Source: an uncultured Veillonella sp.
GTDB taxonomy: Bacteria > Bacillota > Negativicutes > Veillonellales > Veillonellaceae
Length of the DNA: 7,510 nucleotides
Reading direction: 5' to 3'
Assembly (NCBI GenBank): GCA_900552445.1
Contig: URZS01000043.1
Span: 1-7,510, forward strand
Part shown: piece after piece, positions 6,032 through 7,510 of the stretch
Layout: every line of letters begins with the position of its first letter
Position numbering within the stretch: the first letter of the stretch is position 1
The notes under the pieces: generated by a model
What the model was told of the DNA's origin: nothing
Databases searched by the model: none
The model's input: the letters and a program-made list of their open reading frames with translations, nothing else
Program-made: the position numbers and the translations under genes

Positions 6032-6095
6032 AAAGGATTACCGTCCCGAAAGACTCCATAGTAAACTAAGTCGCTTCCGGAACGGTAATCCTTTT
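6032..6095 (+). terminator. Long structured hairpin, probable terminator of fixCXAB
   Basis: A perfect 13-bp stem pairs AAAGGATTACCGT (6032-6044) with ACGGTAATCCTTT (6082-6094). Pairing can continue inward with small interruptions: CC (6045-6046) with GG (6079-6080), GAA (6048-6050) with TTC (6075-6077), and GACT (6052-6055) with AGTC (6069-6072). The whole element is about 64 bases, longer than a plain terminator, and its T-run is only four bases before CAT. Termination after fixB is the simplest role; a stable 3' end or processing signal is another. Confidence 0.7.
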
Positions 6096-6233
6096 CATAT
6101 CTATAGGTTTTCCCTTCAGATGCGCCAATATGTCATTTCAAGAGGGGAGAAGTGCCCAAGGCGGCTTTGAATAGGTATCCCTATTTGTTTTCCATGTATA
6201 CAATATTTCCGCCGGATTATAGGTGGTAGGGTA
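6096..6233. other. Unexplained spacer with a possible decayed transposase 3' end
   Basis: About 140 bp between the fixB terminator and the next promoter, with no convincing gene. On the minus strand, codons ending at the TGA at 6117-6115 read IQSRLGHFSPLEMTYWRI, which loosely resembles the C-terminal RIQSxLGxxSPxEYR pattern of IS3-family transposases. Nothing further upstream in that frame supports an IS3 protein, and there is no ribosome binding site or terminal repeat. A small inverted repeat, AATAGG/CCTATT (6170-6175 and 6180-6185), is also present. The transposase idea is weak. Confidence 0.2.
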
Positions 6234-6253
6234 GCGTTTTTTGATTTTCTTAA

Positions 6254-6262
6254 TGGTATAAT
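6254..6262 (+). promoter_or_regulatory. Extended -10 promoter of the SDR gene
   Basis: TGGTATAAT gives a consensus TATAAT (6257-6262) preceded by TGn, the extended -10 form that can work without a good -35; the matching -35 area (CGTTTT, 6235-6240) is poor. Transcription would start near 6269, giving a leader of about 36 bases that carries the ribosome binding site AAGGAGG at 6293-6299. Confidence 0.65.
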
Positions 6263-6304
6263 GAAGTTGTAAGAATTAAACGGATTGAGGATAAGGAGGC
6301 TTTT

Positions 6305-7063
6305 ATGGCTCGTAATATTTTTGTCACTGGTGCAACGTCTGGTATTGGTCTTTGTATTGCTGAGGCTTATGCAAAGCATGGCGATAATGTGTTGATTTCT
6401 GGTCGTCGTGCTGAGTTGCTCGACGAGGTACAGGCTCGTTTGTCTAAAGAATATGGCGTGCGTGTTGAGACGTTAGTTCTTGATGTGCGTAGTCGCGAGG
6501 ATGTGGAAAGTAAGGTTCCTGCTGCTATCGAGGCTTTTGGTGGCGTCGATGTGCTCGTTAATAATGCTGGTCTTGCACAAGGGCTTGATCCTTTCCAAGA
6601 TAGTGCTGTTGATGATGCGGTGACTATGATTGATACCAATGTGAAAGGCCTTTTATATGTAACAAAAGCAGTACTACCTTTTATGATTGATAAAAATGAA
6701 GGCCATATTGTAAATATGGGCTCTACTGCAGGCGTTTATGCATATCCAGGTGGCGCTGTATACTGTGCTACAAAGGCAGCGGTAAAGACATTAAGCGATG
6801 GTATTCGTATGGATACTATAGCTACAGATATTAAGGTTACGACCATTCAACCCGGCATCGTAGAAACTCCGTTTAGTGAAGTACGCTTCCACGGTGATGC
6901 GGAACGAGCTAAATCTGTCTACGCTGGCATTGAGGCTGTTCAACCAGAGGATGTGGCCGATGTTGTACTATATGTAACTAACCAACCTAAACGCTTGCAA
7001 ATCTCCGATGTAACTATCATGGCGAACCAACAAGCAGCAGGATTTATGGTTCATAAGAAATAA
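6305..7063 (+). CDS. YdfG-like short-chain dehydrogenase/reductase
   Basis: A cytosolic NAD(P)-dependent oxidoreductase of 252 residues, standard for classical SDRs. The cofactor motif TGATSGIG is at 8-15, and R34-R35 after the second strand favour NADP(H). D60 in LDVR, NNAG at 86-89, N112, S140, Y153 and K157 give the complete Asn-Ser-Tyr-Lys catalytic set. The stretches MIDTNVKGLLYVTKAVLP, GSTAGVYAYPGGAVY and FSEVRFHGD, and the C-terminal AGFMVHKK, closely resemble E. coli YdfG (3-hydroxy acid/L-allo-threonine dehydrogenase, malonic semialdehyde reductase) as I recall it. A hydroxy acid, serine-type or semialdehyde substrate is therefore likely but unproven. The start is supported by AAGGAGG (6293-6299), 5 bases before the ATG. 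The gene has its own promoter and is apparently monocistronic. Confidence 0.92.
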   Translation: MARNIFVTGATSGIGLCIAEAYAKHGDNVLISGRRAELLDEVQARLSKEYGVRVETLVLDVRSREDVESKVPAAIEAFGGVDVLVNNAGLAQGLDPFQDSAVDDAVTMIDTNVKGLLYVTKAVLPFMIDKNEGHIVNMGSTAGVYAYPGGAVYCATKAAVKTLSDGIRMDTIATDIKVTTIQPGIVETPFSEVRFHGDAERAKSVYAGIEAVQPEDVADVVLYVTNQPKRLQISDVTIMANQQAAGFMVHKK

Positions 7064-7089
7064 TAGGGTATTATACTAAGCTTGATAAC

Positions 7090-7150
7090 ATGATATAGAT
7101 AGTATTTATTACTTGATATGTAGTATTTATTACTTGAAATTCTATATCAT
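7090..7150. repeat. Tandem 17-bp repeat enclosed by a 10-bp inverted repeat
   Basis: TAGTATTTATTACTTGA occurs at 7100-7116 and again, unchanged, at 7121-7137 (period 21). The pair is flanked exactly by ATGATATAGA (7090-7099) and its reverse complement TCTATATCAT (7141-7150), so the element can fold with a 10-bp stem and a 41-base loop holding both copies. There is no T-run after the stem, so it is a poor terminator. It lies between the SDR stop (7063) and the promoter of the next gene. Confidence 0.8.
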
Positions 7151-7161
7151 TTAGGATATAC

Positions 7162-7189
7162 TTGTTAAGCACGTTTTGATAAATATAAT
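7162..7189 (+). promoter_or_regulatory. Promoter of the exported-protein gene
   Basis: TTGTTA (7162-7167) and a perfect TATAAT (7184-7189) are separated by 16 bp. Transcription would start near 7196, about 25 bases before the ATG at 7221, with GGAGA (7208-7212) as ribosome binding site. The repeat element at 7090-7150 ends 11 bases upstream of the -35 box. Confidence 0.6.
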
Positions 7190-7220
7190 TTTACAAAATG
7201 TATTTTCGGAGATTGTTGTT

Positions 7221-7510
7221 ATGACAACTAAGATAAAGACATTACTAGTGGCTTCTTTAGCTTGTGCAGCTATTGGTTCCTATAGTATTACTAGTGCACA
7301 CGAGCCATCTGTTGGGGATAGATCTGTGTCTATGACTGGTGGAATTTCAGTTGAACCTACAGAACCAAATGTTATTATGCCTAGCCCCGTACATGTGTTT
7401 ACCACCGTTAAAGAAGCGGCGGAGTATATGAATATCACACCACAGATGCCAAAGTTATTGCCTGTAGGCTTTAATATTCAATCTGTCATAACCTTAGAGA
7501 AAGATATATT
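7221..7510 (+). CDS. Exported protein, 5' part only (possible DUF4367-like domain)
   Basis: An open frame of 96 codons runs off the window end without a stop. The first 26 residues form a Sec-type signal peptide: a basic start MTTKIK, a hydrophobic core LLVASLACAAIG, and a likely signal peptidase I site after SITSA (A26). C15 lies inside the hydrophobic core, but SLAC is a poor lipobox, so a lipoprotein is less likely. Residues 27-60 look like a linker. The following VFTTVKEAAEYMNITPQMPKLLPVGFNIQSV resembles the start of DUF4367-type domains, in which an alpha helix with EA is followed by P...LP.G(F/Y). That match is from memory and weak. A good promoter, GGAGA and 8-base spacing support the start. 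Function unknown. Confidence 0.75.
   Translation, partial: MTTKIKTLLVASLACAAIGSYSITSAHEPSVGDRSVSMTGGISVEPTEPNVIMPSPVHVFTTVKEAAEYMNITPQMPKLLPVGFNIQSVITLEKDI

Noticed and set aside
6140..6235. tRNA or riboswitch in the fixB-SDR spacer, suggested by GGCGG (6160-6164) pairing with CCGCC (6209-6213)
   Set aside because: The rest does not fold into a cloverleaf or known aptamer, and the SDR promoter lies downstream, so this stretch would not be in the SDR leader.
6116..6379. 87-residue ORF on - overlapping the SDR start, as a real gene
   Set aside because: It runs antisense through the SDR start, ribosome binding site and promoter, has no ribosome binding site of its own and no coherent domain; only its last 18 codons are noted as a faint transposase-like remnant.
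1..7510. CRISPR array, prophage or intact insertion sequence
   Set aside because: There are no regularly spaced repeats beyond the two-copy unit at 7100-7137, no phage genes, and no complete transposase or terminal repeats.

Overview
The window looks like the end of a draft-assembly contig from an anaerobic, low-to-mid GC Firmicute with AGGAGG-type ribosome binding sites. Negativicutes, most likely Veillonella, is my best guess. It rests on recall of the protein sequences and gene content, not on a search. The first 29 bases are not biological: they match the 3' part of the Illumina TruSeq read-1 adapter, so genome sequence starts at about base 30.

Layout: (1) 30-1462, a short leader with a terminator-like hairpin, then a fold-type I PLP-dependent aminotransferase on +. 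(2) 1463-1590, two strong hairpins between convergent genes. (3) 1591-2049, an ArsR-type winged-helix regulator on -. (4) 2050-2438, a 389-bp AT-rich divergent intergenic region with two clear palindromes and candidate promoters. (5) 2439-6013, a tight operon fixC-fixX-fixA-fixB on +, with a 4-bp overlap, a 4-bp gap and a 1-bp overlap at its three junctions. (6) 6014-6304, a long structured hairpin after fixB, about 140 bp of unexplained DNA, and an extended -10 promoter. (7) 6305-7063, a YdfG-like short-chain dehydrogenase on +. (8) 7064-7220, a tandem repeat enclosed in an inverted repeat, then a promoter. (9) 7221 to the window end, the 5' part of a gene for an exported protein that may carry a DUF4367-like domain.

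FixA and FixB form an electron-transfer flavoprotein. FixC is its flavoprotein oxidoreductase partner (ETF-quinone oxidoreductase type) and FixX the ferredoxin-like subunit. In characterised FixABCX systems this complex splits electrons from NADH between a quinone and a low-potential ferredoxin or flavodoxin. No nitrogen-fixation or carnitine gene is visible here, so the role is more likely general anaerobic redox balance. The divergent ArsR-type gene is a natural candidate regulator, but only its position supports that.

I found no clearly new multi-gene system. The most unusual points are the permuted fixCXAB order, a roughly 60-residue acidic, alanine-rich tail on FixA, palindromes placed at both putative divergent promoters, a leader in which one CU-rich segment can pair with either of two purine segments before the aminotransferase, and the repeat-in-hairpin element at 7090-7150.
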